Of a stretch of DNA of 64,000 nucleotides, positions 52,790 through 60,120 are shown piece by piece. This DNA is from DAOUJW01 sp965218945. GTDB lineage: Bacteria > Chloroflexota > Dehalococcoidia > Lucifugimonadales > UBA2985. How positions within the stretch are numbered: the stretch's first letter is position 1; each line of letters starts with the position of its first letter. Made by a program: the position numbers and the translations under genes. The notes beneath the pieces are model-generated. The model did not search any database and was not told where the DNA came from. It saw only the letters and a program-made list of their open reading frames with translations. The stretch covers positions 930,001-994,000 of the forward strand of contig OZ244718.1 of the NCBI GenBank assembly GCA_965218945.1, in the 5' to 3' direction.

Positions 52790-53764
52790 CTACTCCCCGC
52801 TGCTCCTGGGCTCGCCGCCGCCGTCTCCCCCTGCCGATGGGGTCGCCATCGAAGCCGCCGAGCTCAGGCCGCTGGCCGCCGCCGACACCCCCGCGCTGGC
52901 CGCAATCGCTCCGACGGCCATGCCTCCCGGCCCGCCTGCGGCCCCGCTCATCAGCCCGATGGTCCGGGCCGAGCGCATCAGCGACGACGGCAGGTTCATG
53001 CCGAAGTAGAGCATCGAAAGCCAGGAGTCGAAGGTCCCGGAGTTGCCGAGCATCGACGGGACGCGGGTCGCCATGTAGACGAAGGCCAGGGACATGAGCA
53101 GCTTCCAGATCAGGTCCTGCACCGGCTCGAAGGCGGCGACCGACGCGAACTCGTTGAGGAACCCGATTCCCAGGGCCAGGGCGATGAGCTGCACCGCCTG
53201 CTGGAACACCGTCGTCATGAAGAGGCGGAGCCAGTGGCGGCCCCATCCCGCCGTGTGGGGCAATATCCACAGCCCCAACGCGATGGGGGCAAGTGCGAGC
53301 AGGATGTCGATGAGGGCCAGGCGCAGCACCATCTGCACGATGACGTAGAGGACGAAGAAGCCGTAGACCAGGTAGAGCAGGGCCAGCAGCTGCGCCATGC
53401 CCACGCTCCCGGCCTGGACGGCTCTGAGGAAGGTGTCGAGGGGAGCCCTGAGCAGGTCTCCGGGGGTGACGTTGAGGGAGACGGCTATGAAGCCGGACAC
53501 GGCGTCGGCAACGTCGAGGACCAGGGCGCACCACCACAGGGAAGACGCGGCGGCCACGAGGCCGAGCACGAGCCGGGGCACCATCTCCCGCCAGCCCGTC
53601 TGCTGGCGGCCCAGGTGCTCGCTCACGATGAAGCTCAGGCCCATCCAGCCGAGGATGACCACCAGGGCGCCGGTTGTTATGGCCCAGACGACCATCCACG
53701 CCTGGCGCACCAGCTCGTGGGCGTAGGTGAGGTCGGGAGGGGTGCCGGTGAGGATGTCGCTCAT
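52790..53764 (-). CDS. VirB6/TrbL-like polytopic membrane protein
   Basis: A 324-residue protein with about seven membrane spans (for example MVVWAITTGALVVILGWMGL, MVPRLVLGLVAAASSLWWCALVL, LLALLYLVYGFFVLYVIVQMV, IDILLALAPIALGLWILP) and a Gly/Ala/Ser-rich cytoplasmic tail. The central A-L-I-D-I-L-L-A-L-A-P pattern is seen in VirB6/TrbL/PrgH-like channel proteins. It starts 3 bases after the stop of the secreted protein gene. Predicted to form the inner-membrane part of the mating channel. Confidence 0.8.
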   Translation of the reverse strand: MSDILTGTPPDLTYAHELVRQAWMVVWAITTGALVVILGWMGLSFIVSEHLGRQQTGWREMVPRLVLGLVAAASSLWWCALVLDVADAVSGFIAVSLNVTPGDLLRAPLDTFLRAVQAGSVGMAQLLALLYLVYGFFVLYVIVQMVLRLALIDILLALAPIALGLWILPHTAGWGRHWLRLFMTTVFQQAVQLIALALGIGFLNEFASVAAFEPVQDLIWKLLMSLAFVYMATRVPSMLGNSGTFDSWLSMLYFGMNLPSSLMRSARTIGLMSGAAGGPGGMAVGAIAASAGVSAAASGLSSAASMATPSAGGDGGGEPRSSGE

Positions 53765-53767
53765 CGG

Positions 53768-54382
53768 CTACCCGCCCCCGCAGTTGTCGGCGTCCTCGCC
53801 GGACGCCCGCTCAACCACGCCGCAGAGGGTGCCGTGGACTCCCTCGATCATCCAGCCGGCGAAGGCCCTCGCCCACCGCGCCGGGTTGAGCGCGCTCAGA
53901 ATCTTGTCCCAGATGCGTCCGGGTTCGTGGATGGGGACGACGGCGTAGAACTCGCCCCGCTTGCCGTCCTCGGCGACGGCCAGCATCACCAGCAGGTATG
54001 CCCTGTCGCGGTCGAGGTCGGGCTGCTCGTCAAGGTCGGGGTACTCCCAGGAGTATTCCCAGCCGTCTGAGCGCTTCTTCTCCCCGCCCTTGACCCGGTA
54101 CATGGCGCTTATCCAGTCGCCGGTGTCGGCGTCGCGGACGGCGTAGAAGAGGTCCGCGATCTCGCGGTCGAAGACGGGGCGGGCGACGAACTCGCCGCCG
54201 CCCTTTCGCTCCACGAAGTCCCGGTCGGCGTTGACCAGGGTCAGCTCGTTACCGGGCGGGGTCTGGGCCAGGGCGATGTTGCTTGCGGGGATTGCCAGAA
54301 GCGCCGCCAGGAGCAGCGCGGAAACAAGGGGCAGAAGCCGCCTGAATGACCGGAGTTTCGATTTCAGCGCCAAGATGTTCAC
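53768..54382 (-). CDS. secreted/anchored protein heading the transfer operon
   Basis: A 204-residue protein with a signal peptide (LLPLVSALLLAALLAIPASNIALAQ). An external beta-rich domain follows (NELTLVNADRDFVERKGGGEF; REIADLFYAVRDADTGDWI; YLLVMLAVAEDGKRGEFYAVVP), then an amphipathic C-terminal region (IWDKILSALNPARWARAFAGWMIEG). No known family recognised. As the first gene of the operon and next to the VirB6-like gene, it probably contributes to the exposed part of the mating apparatus. The region upstream of its ATG contains the repeats described at 54471-54772. Confidence 0.65.
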   Translation of the reverse strand: MNILALKSKLRSFRRLLPLVSALLLAALLAIPASNIALAQTPPGNELTLVNADRDFVERKGGGEFVARPVFDREIADLFYAVRDADTGDWISAMYRVKGGEKKRSDGWEYSWEYPDLDEQPDLDRDRAYLLVMLAVAEDGKRGEFYAVVPIHEPGRIWDKILSALNPARWARAFAGWMIEGVHGTLCGVVERASGEDADNCGGG

Positions 54383-54470
54383 CTCTCTTCCGTTCGCCGC
54401 GATTCACCGGACCGCGGCGGTCGCAAAAAAGTGTGAACAAATGAAACTGGAAATAAGACCCCTGGTAGCT

Positions 54471-54542
54471 CTGCGCACGGATGCGGGGCGTTACGGGCCG
54501 TTCCCCCGTGACCCTGCGCAGGGATGCGGGGGGTTATAGGCC
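54471..54542. repeat. 29-bp imperfect direct repeat
   Basis: CTGCGCACGGATGCGGGGCG (start of copy 1, 54471-54499) and CTGCGCAGGGATGCGGGGGG (start of copy 2, 54514-54542) match at 25 of 29 positions, 43 bases apart. About four helical turns between copies would let a regulator bind both on one DNA face. Confidence 0.65.
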
Positions 54543-54573
54543 CTCTTTTTTTCGGCCCCTTTCGTGCAGTATT

Positions 54574-54654
54574 GGGGGTGTACAGGAGTTTCAGTTTTGT
54601 AGCAGAGCGGCCAGAGTCGTGATTTCGTAGCTGAAACAGGGGTAAATCACCCCC
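54574..54654. repeat. compound inverted repeat (oriT or operator candidate)
   Basis: GGGGGTG (54574-54580) and TTTCAG (54589-54594) reappear as CTGAAA (54631-54636) and CACCCCC (54648-54654) in mirrored order, giving two nested inverted-repeat pairs around a 36-base centre. The arms are perfect. The role is inferred from position. Confidence 0.6.
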
Positions 54655-54706
54655 CTACAGGACGTAAACAGGAAACACTTTGTCGAATCATGGTGTTCCG
54701 GACGGC

Positions 54707-54772
54707 AATGACATCGCCAAACGTGGGGAATGACATCGGCGGTTCGGTTGGAGCGGCGTCCCAATGACATTA
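54707..54772. repeat. three AATGACAT direct repeats
   Basis: AATGACATCG begins at 54707, AATGACATCGG at 54729 and AATGACATTAGG at 54763. Spacings of 22 and 34 bases are about two and three helical turns. Possible iteron-like or regulator sites upstream of the gene at 54889. Confidence 0.5.
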
Positions 54773-54888
54773 GGCCCCGGAAAATGCGATTGAAGTGGGG
54801 GTGCATGACGTGCCCGAAAACGTGGCAAAAGGCAGGGTGAAAGGCTGACCGGAGACTTGGGCGAGATTCTGCGAGGGAGAAAAGAGCC

Positions 54889-55725
54889 ATGAAAACCACC
54901 GAACACGGCATCGAAGACAGCAAGGACATCGAGAACATGCACCACATGCGGCTGATGACGCTGCTGCAAGAGCTGGTGCGGGACAAGGGGTTCAAGGGCG
55001 CGGCGCGGGTGCTGGAGCTGGACCAGCGGACGGTGGCCGAGTGCGCCAGGACCGGGCAGCTGTCGAGGCGGGTGCGTCAGGCCCTGGAGCGTGCGTTGCA
55101 GGAGGGCGTCGGCTCGGCGGCGGCCCGGCAGCGGGAGCGCAACGATAAGCTGGAGAGCCGGGTCGAGGCGCTGGAGAAGGGCCGTGAGGCGCATGAGAAG
55201 GGCCACGACGAGTTGGGCAAGGAGCTGCGCAGGCGCATGGCTGCCATCGAGGGCCGGGTTGAAGCGCTGAAGAGCAGCGAAGCCCAGGGGACCGGGGCCG
55301 GTCACGCCGGCGCCGGTCCCTCCCAGGCGGAAGCAGGTGCGTCGGACGCTGGAAGGAAGCCCCCGTCGAGGCCCACGGAGCGGCGGGAGTACCCCGACCT
55401 CGTGACGCGGGAGCCCGCCGAGGACGACGAGGAGGTGTTCGGGGAGGCATGGCCGCTGATCGTCGAGTGGCGGGAACTGAAGGACGCTCACCCCAACGAG
55501 GGCAGGGGCCTTGCGTGGCTGGCGGAGGAGGAGCGTCTGCGGGTGGTGGAGCTGGCCCTGCTCGAAGACCACGGGATGACGCTGCCGCCCGAGAAGCGGC
55601 CGCTGCGGGGGTTCGACCGCGACGGGCAGACCAACTGGCGAAGGACGGCGCTCTTCGACACGCGGAGAGCGATCAGAAAGCGGGAGCTTCTGAACAGGCT
55701 GAGCCTCGGTCTGTTGTGGCGGTAG
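54889..55725 (+). CDS. DNA-binding coiled-coil protein of the element, 278 aa
   Basis: Begins MKTTEHGIEDSKDIENMHH. Residues ~20-75 look like a helix-turn-helix (LLQELVRDKGFKGAARVLELDQRTVAECARTGQL). A coiled coil runs ~88-140 (NDKLESRVEALEKGREAHEKG). A Gly/Ala/Pro linker leads to a conserved-looking C-terminal domain (EAWPLIVEWRELKDAHPNEG, LLEDHGMTLPPEKRPLRGFDR, NWRRTALFDTRRAIRKRE). No named family recognised. It is divergent from the transfer operon and next to the repeat-rich region, so it may organise the element's origin or regulate transfer. GAGGGAGAAAAG precedes the ATG. Confidence 0.7.
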   Translation: MKTTEHGIEDSKDIENMHHMRLMTLLQELVRDKGFKGAARVLELDQRTVAECARTGQLSRRVRQALERALQEGVGSAAARQRERNDKLESRVEALEKGREAHEKGHDELGKELRRRMAAIEGRVEALKSSEAQGTGAGHAGAGPSQAEAGASDAGRKPPSRPTERREYPDLVTREPAEDDEEVFGEAWPLIVEWRELKDAHPNEGRGLAWLAEEERLRVVELALLEDHGMTLPPEKRPLRGFDRDGQTNWRRTALFDTRRAIRKRELLNRLSLGLLWR

Positions 55726-56035
55726 CCGGGCCGGGAGTGCGGCGGGTTTGCAGGCAACTTTAGTGAACGATTTGGCGGCGGTTTGCGAAAGGGGAGTCGC
55801 AGGCCCTCTTCTGCGCGTCTCGGGCTGGCGATAATGAGTGCGCTGTTTGGCTTTTTCCAAGGTTTCCGACCATAGAAACCTGGGTGCGTGATCCCTGTTG
55901 CACGGGTACGACCGGTGGATGATTCGCTCTCCCCCGGTCTCCCACGAGGGAATGCTGTTGAAGCGGAGTTGACGTTGGTCCTTCGCAGGCAGCGCGGACC
56001 GAAACGACGGAGTTGACTTAGCCCTTCGTCCTCAG

Positions 56036-56210
56036 TCCAGTCCGGCGGTTGGAGTGATAAGCCCTTCTCCCGCTGGACACCCGTCCGGTGGTTGGAAGTT
56101 GATCGCTTCCGTCACTGGACACCGGTCTGGCGGTTGGGGTTGATCGCTCCTTCCGTCGTTGGGCACTGGTCTGGCGGTTGGGAGTGGATCGCTCTCGCCG
56201 TTGGACATCA
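56036..56210. repeat. four tandem repeat units of 42-44 bp
   Basis: The phrase GTCYGGYGGTTGG recurs at about 56040, 56083, 56125 and 56169, each followed by a TGATCGCT-like block and a GGACAC-like start of the next unit. A period of 42-44 bases is four DNA turns, as in iterons or multi-site operators. The units are too alike in phase and too short of spacers to be CRISPR. Confidence 0.65.
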
Positions 56211-56651
56211 GGGACGGACCGCTCTCTGTGCTTCGTCCTCCACCAGTCGGTCGAAATGCGTCTGTCGTTTCGACCGGCTCCTCACGCCTGCGGCATGGCT
56301 GACACACAGCCGGGCCGCACCTTCGACACGCGCCGGTCTGCCATTCTGAGCAGGCTGGCCGCTTCACGTCTCGCAGCTCTCCCCCTGACGTTGTTCACCC
56401 TGGGCCGAGCTGCGTCTTTCTCCCATGCGCCGTCCTGCGATGAGGTCGTAGGCCGGCCGCTCCCTTCGTAGCAGCTCCCCCGGAGTCGATTCCCCGGCGA
56501 AGCACCCTGGGCCGGCCTGCGTCTTCTCTCACCCCCACTCCGTCTCCCGCGTCCGGCATCCGACCGTGGGCGGAGTGCGTCCAGCGTCAACCCATCACCC
56601 ACGACCAGCGCCAGGGATGTCGCGCGGGTCAACAAAGGAAAGGAGGCGTCT

Positions 56652-56681
56652 ATGCACGTCAACGAGGTCCAACGCCGCTGA
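56652..56681 (+). CDS. nine-residue leader peptide candidate
   Basis: ATG 56652 with a perfect AAGGAGG six bases upstream encodes MHVNEVQRR and stops at TGA 56681. The stop overlaps a GCCGC/GCGGC hairpin (CGCCGCTGACGGCGG). A well-initiated mini-gene 136 bases ahead of the four-HTH gene suggests translational attenuation or coupling. Confidence 0.45.
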   Translation: MHVNEVQRR

Positions 56682-56817
56682 CGGCGGGGCCTCCGGGTCT
56701 CACAACACATTCCCATTCACAAGGGTCGTCCTCGTTCGCCGGGGGCGGCCCTTCTTCTTTGCCCGCAAGCGGGCACAGGCCACAGGCAACACAACACAAC
56801 AGAAGGAGGACTGACCG

Positions 56818-57924
56818 ATGACGACGGCAACGATGGCAACCGGAACCAGGACGGCGGAGAGCGAGCTCAGGGCTGCTGCGAGGCGGCGCGGGCTCACCAT
56901 GAAGGAGCTGGCGGCCCGGATGGGCGTGGGCGCGGGCTACTTGTCACGGATCGCCAACGGGGGCAGTCCGTGGACGCCCGTGATGCGGGAGAAGGTCGCG
57001 GCGGTCCTGGGAGAGGTCCCCGGCCAGGGGATCGTCTACCGCCAGGGCGGCGTCGTGACCGGCGAGAGCAGCTTCATCAGGGAGCGCGCCCGCGAGCGGG
57101 GCATGACCATGCGGGACCTGGCCGCCCGCGCCGGCGTGTCCTACGGATACATGTCGGGGGTGGCCCGTGGCCGCGTCAACATGGGCGTCAAGGTCCAGAC
57201 CCGGATCGAGTCGGCGTTGCAGGCTCCGGCCAAGATCGCTCCCGCACGGTGCGCCAACCGCCCTGCGAGCGTGGTGAACGGGCAGAGCAGCTACGTCCGG
57301 GAGCGCGCCCGCGCCCTGGGCATGACCATGCGGGAGCTTGCCGAGCGGGTCGGGGTGTCCGCCAGCTACATGTCAATGGTGTCGCGGGGTCGCAGGAGCA
57401 TGGGCGTGAGGGTCCAGGCGCTGGTCGAGGCGGCGCTGGAGGCAGAAGCGACGGTCGCGTCCGCGCAGCTTGCCTGCGTCGACCCGAAGGCCTTGTGGGA
57501 CCGGATGGACGCTCACGGGATCAGCCAGAACGAGGTCGCACGGCGGGCCGGCATCAGCTCCTCCCACCTCTCCCAGATCATGAACGGGAAGGCCAGCCCG
57601 TCGGCGGGCGTGCTGAAGAGGCTGCACGCCGTGCTGTTCCGGCGCGCGAAGTCGGAGGAGCGGGTCATGCCCGCCGAGGTGAAGGTGCTGGGCTGGCGGA
57701 AGGGCGAGCGGAGCGGGATGGTGGTGCACGGCGCGGGCGGGCCCGGGCGCCGCGGCAGGCTCGGCGGCCCCGCCGTCCGGGTCGGCGGCCGGGTGCCCTG
57801 GGGCGCGAAGGCGGAGTACGCCTACCGCGCCGGGTACGACGGCATGGGCCGGTTGTCGATGACGCCCGTCCTGATGCCCGGCTACTCCGCCATGCTCAAG
57901 CAGCCGGAGATGGCCGCCGCCTAG
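56818..57924 (+). CDS. protein with four tandem Xre-like helix-turn-helix domains
   Basis: A 368-residue protein with AGAAGGAGG before the ATG. Four HTH domains lie at ~17-65 (LTMKELAARMGVGAGYLSRI), ~84-135 (MTMRDLAARAGVSYGYMSGV), ~156-207 (MTMRELAERVGVSASYMSMV) and ~223-275 (ISQNEVARRAGISSSHLSQI). The C-terminal 90 residues are Gly/Arg-rich and basic. Domains 2 and 3 are most alike, showing internal duplication. Bacterial regulators usually carry one HTH; four in one chain could grip an array of sites, such as the four tandem repeats upstream. It may be a master regulator or a partition/replication initiator of the element. Confidence 0.85.
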   Translation: MTTATMATGTRTAESELRAAARRRGLTMKELAARMGVGAGYLSRIANGGSPWTPVMREKVAAVLGEVPGQGIVYRQGGVVTGESSFIRERARERGMTMRDLAARAGVSYGYMSGVARGRVNMGVKVQTRIESALQAPAKIAPARCANRPASVVNGQSSYVRERARALGMTMRELAERVGVSASYMSMVSRGRRSMGVRVQALVEAALEAEATVASAQLACVDPKALWDRMDAHGISQNEVARRAGISSSHLSQIMNGKASPSAGVLKRLHAVLFRRAKSEERVMPAEVKVLGWRKGERSGMVVHGAGGPGRRGRLGGPAVRVGGRVPWGAKAEYAYRAGYDGMGRLSMTPVLMPGYSAMLKQPEMAAA

Positions 57925-57970
57925 CGAGGCGTGGGCAACGGCCCGGCGCAAGACACCGGGCCGTCGCTCA

Positions 57971-58010
57971 GGGGGAAGGCCGTCGCCCATCGGCGGCGAT
58001 GGCCTCCCCC
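57971..58010. terminator. strong hairpin between convergent genes
   Basis: GGGGGA plus GGCCGTCGCC (57971-57987, one bulged A) pairs with GGCGATGGCC plus TCCCCC (57995-58010): a 16-bp stem with a seven-base loop. It lies 46 bases after the four-HTH gene; a T6 run follows at 58032. It is one of two copies of a conserved module (the other at 59962). Confidence 0.7.
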
Positions 58011-58086
58011 TGCTTCCCACGTATGCCGCCCTTTTTTGTTGCCCGAAATCATCGCCCGTCTTCGACATCCCCGAAGTGGGGGAAAC

Positions 58087-58103
58087 GGGCGCTCAAAGCG
58101 CCC
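58087..58103 (-). terminator. hairpin after the TPR gene
   Basis: GGGCGC (58087-58092) and GCGCCC (58098-58103) pair around a five-base loop, 26 bases beyond the TPR gene's stop on the reverse strand. A second, larger pairing (CGCCCGT 58053-58059 with ACGGGCG 58085-58091) is also possible. Confidence 0.45.
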
Positions 58104-58129
58104 TCGGCTCTCACGTCCGCGCGGCGGCG

Positions 58130-59281
58130 CTACCGCGCCGCCTGCCCCTCGCCCGCGCCTCCCCGCATCTCCAGCGTCTCGCGGGCCAACTCCCTCGCCC
58201 CCCGCGCCGCGGCGTGCCCCGGCTCGATGCCGAGGATGGCCTCGAAGTCCTCGATGGCGCTCTCGAACCGGGCCGCGTACATGCGGGCGATCCCCCGGCT
58301 GTAGAGGACGTCCCTGTTCCGGGGGTCGAGGTCGATGACCCTGCCGTAGTCCTCTATCGCCAGCTCGTACTCCTCCAGGCTGGCGTGGGCCAGCCCCCTG
58401 GCCGAGAGGGCCTCGGCGTTGCCGGGGTCGAGCTCCAGGGACCTGTCGAAGTCCCCGACCGCCTCGTCGTAACGGCCCAGGCTGCCCAGGGCGACGCCCC
58501 TGCCCCGGAGCGCCGGGGCGTTGTCGGGGTCGAGCCCCAGCACGGCGTCGAAGTCGCCCAGCGCGGCCTCGTGTGCGCCGAGATTGACGTTGGTGATCCC
58601 CCTGGCGTAGTAGGCGAGGCCGTACCTCTCTTCGATCTCGATGGCGGCGTCGAAGTCCCTGAGCGCCCTGTCCATCCGGCCCATGTCGCGGTATGCCATG
58701 CCCCGGTGGTAGCGGGCGTCGGCGAGGTTGGGGTTCAAATCTATGGCCCTGCTCAGGTCCTTCACCGCCCTGTGGCGTTTGCCCATCGCCACCTGGGTCA
58801 ATCCCCTGTTGTAGTGGGCGTCGGCGTCGCCGGGGGCCATGGTGACGGCCACGTCGAAGTCGCTCATTGCCCCGGCCAGGTCGCCCAGCTCCGCCTTGCA
58901 CGCCCCCCGGCTGTAGTGCGCCACGGCGTCGCCGGGGGCCAGGCGTATGGCGGCGTCGTAGTCCTCTACCGCCGAGCGGTGCTCCTCCATCCTGGCGTAG
59001 GATCTGGCCCTGTCGAGGTGGGCGCCCGCGTTGCCGGGGTCCAGGGCGATGACCCTGCCGTAGTCCTCCGCCGCCCGGCGGTGCTCCCCCAGCTCGCCGT
59101 ACGCCAGCCCCCTGGCGGACAGGGCATCGGCGTCGTGCGGGTTCGTTTCGATCCTCTCCGTCAGATGCTCGACCATCCGTTGAAGGCCCTCGCGGCCCAC
59201 GCCGTCCATCGCCTTGCGGAACCTCTGATACTCTTCTTCCGATGGCTTCCCCTGGTCCATCCCGTCATGCTCCTCGTTCAT
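58130..59281 (-). CDS. TPR-repeat protein (nine repeats)
   Basis: A 383-residue cytosolic protein. After a ~45-residue charged N-terminus, nine near-regular 34-residue tetratricopeptide repeats run from ~49 to ~355 (for example ARGLAYGELGEHRRAAEDY, SRGACKAELGDLAGAMSDF, GRGVALGSLGRYDEAVGDF). The closing helix is RELARETLEMRGG. There is no signal peptide, enzyme domain or membrane span. TPR arrays bind peptide tails and scaffold complexes; partners here are unknown. Convergent with the four-HTH gene and probably cargo or a regulator of the element. Confidence 0.92.
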   Translation of the reverse strand: MNEEHDGMDQGKPSEEEYQRFRKAMDGVGREGLQRMVEHLTERIETNPHDADALSARGLAYGELGEHRRAAEDYGRVIALDPGNAGAHLDRARSYARMEEHRSAVEDYDAAIRLAPGDAVAHYSRGACKAELGDLAGAMSDFDVAVTMAPGDADAHYNRGLTQVAMGKRHRAVKDLSRAIDLNPNLADARYHRGMAYRDMGRMDRALRDFDAAIEIEERYGLAYYARGITNVNLGAHEAALGDFDAVLGLDPDNAPALRGRGVALGSLGRYDEAVGDFDRSLELDPGNAEALSARGLAHASLEEYELAIEDYGRVIDLDPRNRDVLYSRGIARMYAARFESAIEDFEAILGIEPGHAAARGARELARETLEMRGGAGEGQAAR

Positions 59282-59596
59282 GACGCTCCTCCTGCATGTC
59301 CTGGCGTTCTCCTACCGGGCGGTTCCCCTGTTGCGGGAACGGTCGCCTGGGACGGGCCAAACTCCGAGCGACGACCCGGACCGGAGTTCGTCTCCCCGCC
59401 TGCTCCATCGCAGCCTTTCCCTCGCGGCGTGGGCTCCGCTCGAACCCGTTGCGGGACCGGCGCGAGGGACGCCTCCATGATGGTGGAGCGGCTCCCGGAA
59501 TGCAATGCGAGTCTGACGGTGAGCACTCCGTGTGTGACGGCCTCTTGGCGTTCCAGCCCCTGTGGCCCGCGGCCCCCGCCGGGCGCGCCGTCTCCC
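59282..59596. other. gap upstream of the TPR gene
   Basis: An 82-codon leftward frame is open here but has no ribosome site and a Pro/Gly/Arg-rich product typical of chance. GCAGGAGGAGC (59286-59296, reverse strand) is the ribosome site of the TPR gene. Confidence 0.45.
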
Positions 59597-59842
59597 TCAG
59601 TCTCTGAACAGGTGGCCGAGGCCGAAGGAGTCCGCCACCTTCAGGAGAGCCGCATAGTTCTGCGTGTTGGGCAGCACGCCCTTCTCCCTCCAGCGCCTCG
59701 CGGTCTCGGGATGGACGTCGAGACGGCGGTGTATCTCAGCCCACGGCAGGTCGGACTCCTCCTTGAACCGCACCAGGCGCTCAGGGAAGTCGGCTGGGAA
59801 GCCAGGGGGTCTTCTGCTGTGATAAATGCGCTGTCTCGGCAT
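59597..59842 (-). CDS. helix-turn-helix protein, 81 aa
   Basis: A short protein opening MPRQRIYHSRRPPGFPADFPERL, with an HTH-like core LPWAEIHRRLDVHPETARRWREKG, then VLPNTQNYAALLKVADSFGLGHLF. The W-A-E-I-H-R-R-L-x-V-x-x-x-T-A-R-R-W pattern resembles the HTH protein at 43078, so the element may carry a family of such regulators. Upstream of its start lies the structured 59962-60090 region. Confidence 0.78.
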   Translation of the reverse strand: MPRQRIYHSRRPPGFPADFPERLVRFKEESDLPWAEIHRRLDVHPETARRWREKGVLPNTQNYAALLKVADSFGLGHLFRD

Positions 59843-59961
59843 CGGTCCTTCCGGAAGACGGCTGCAAGCTCCCTCCTACGGGGATGTCCGGGGCCGTCCG
59901 ATATCCCCAGGCAGGACGGTATGCGGAACGCAAGCTCACGCGGTCAGCCCGTCCCGGAGTC

Positions 59962-60013
59962 CTGGGGGAGGCCGCCGCTCTGCTTGTCGGAGGGCTGGGG
60001 CGGCCTCCCCCAG
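59962..60013. terminator. long perfect hairpin, second copy of the conserved module
   Basis: CTGGGGGAGGCCGCC (59962-59976) pairs perfectly with GGCGGCCTCCCCCAG (59999-60013). The sequence after it (CTTC...TTTCTTGTTGCCC, 60014-60046) parallels the one after the hairpin at 57971-58010. It lies between the small HTH gene's start and the giant gene's stop. Confidence 0.65.
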
Positions 60014-60062
60014 CTTCATCCATGTGTGCGGGCTTTCTTGTTGCCCTTCCTGCGGGCGGGGT

Positions 60063-60090
60063 CCGCGCGGGTACGCGTACACCCGCGCGG
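60063..60090 (-). terminator. hairpin after the giant repeat gene
   Basis: CCGCGCGGGT (60063-60072) pairs perfectly with ACCCGCGCGG (60081-60090) around an eight-base loop ACGCGTAC that is nearly palindromic itself. It lies about 30 bases beyond the stop of the leftward gene ending at 60121. Confidence 0.6.
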
Positions 60091-60120
60091 CCCTTCCTCT
60101 CCTCCCGACGCCACATGCCA

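Larger units (their letters stand above)
54383..54888. other. divergent control region between the transfer operon and the rightward regulator genes
   Basis: A 506-base gene-free stretch that must hold promoters for both directions. It contains a 29-base direct repeat, a T-run (54545-54552), a compound inverted repeat and three AATGACAT boxes, listed separately. A region like this beside the transfer genes is a natural place for an origin of transfer. Confidence 0.55.
55726..56817. other. 1.1-kb gene-free control region with tandem repeats
   Basis: Contains a small hairpin (AGGTTTC 55860-55866 with GAAACCT 55875-55881), four tandem ~43-bp units (56036-56210), a repeated phrase CACCCTGGGCCG..CTGCGTCTT near 56396 and 56508, and a leader peptide at 56652. 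No protein family is seen in any frame. Length and repeats suggest a replication or maintenance locus, or a complex promoter for the four-HTH protein. Confidence 0.5.
40301..60120. mobile_element. integrated conjugative element, left part (right end outside or uncertain)
   Basis: The region carries an integrase, a complete-looking set of mating-channel ATPases and membrane proteins (VirB4, VirD4-type, VirB6-like, PrgI-like, pilin-like), several DNA-binding regulators, and repeat-rich control regions. G+C content is visibly higher than in bases 1-36000. The gene order resembles conjugative elements of monoderm bacteria: PrgI, VirB4 and VirB6-like proteins without an outer-membrane complex. The giant repeat gene beyond 60121 may also be cargo. 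Neither attachment site was identified. Confidence 0.7.

Noticed and set aside
56036..56210. CRISPR array
   Set aside because: The repeats are adjacent imperfect units without distinct spacers, and no cas gene is present.
56032..56367. 111-codon leftward frame over the tandem repeats
   Set aside because: The predicted protein is only the repeat read as PPDRCPVTEA-like units, without ribosome site or flanking conserved sequence; a DNA-level repeat explains it better.
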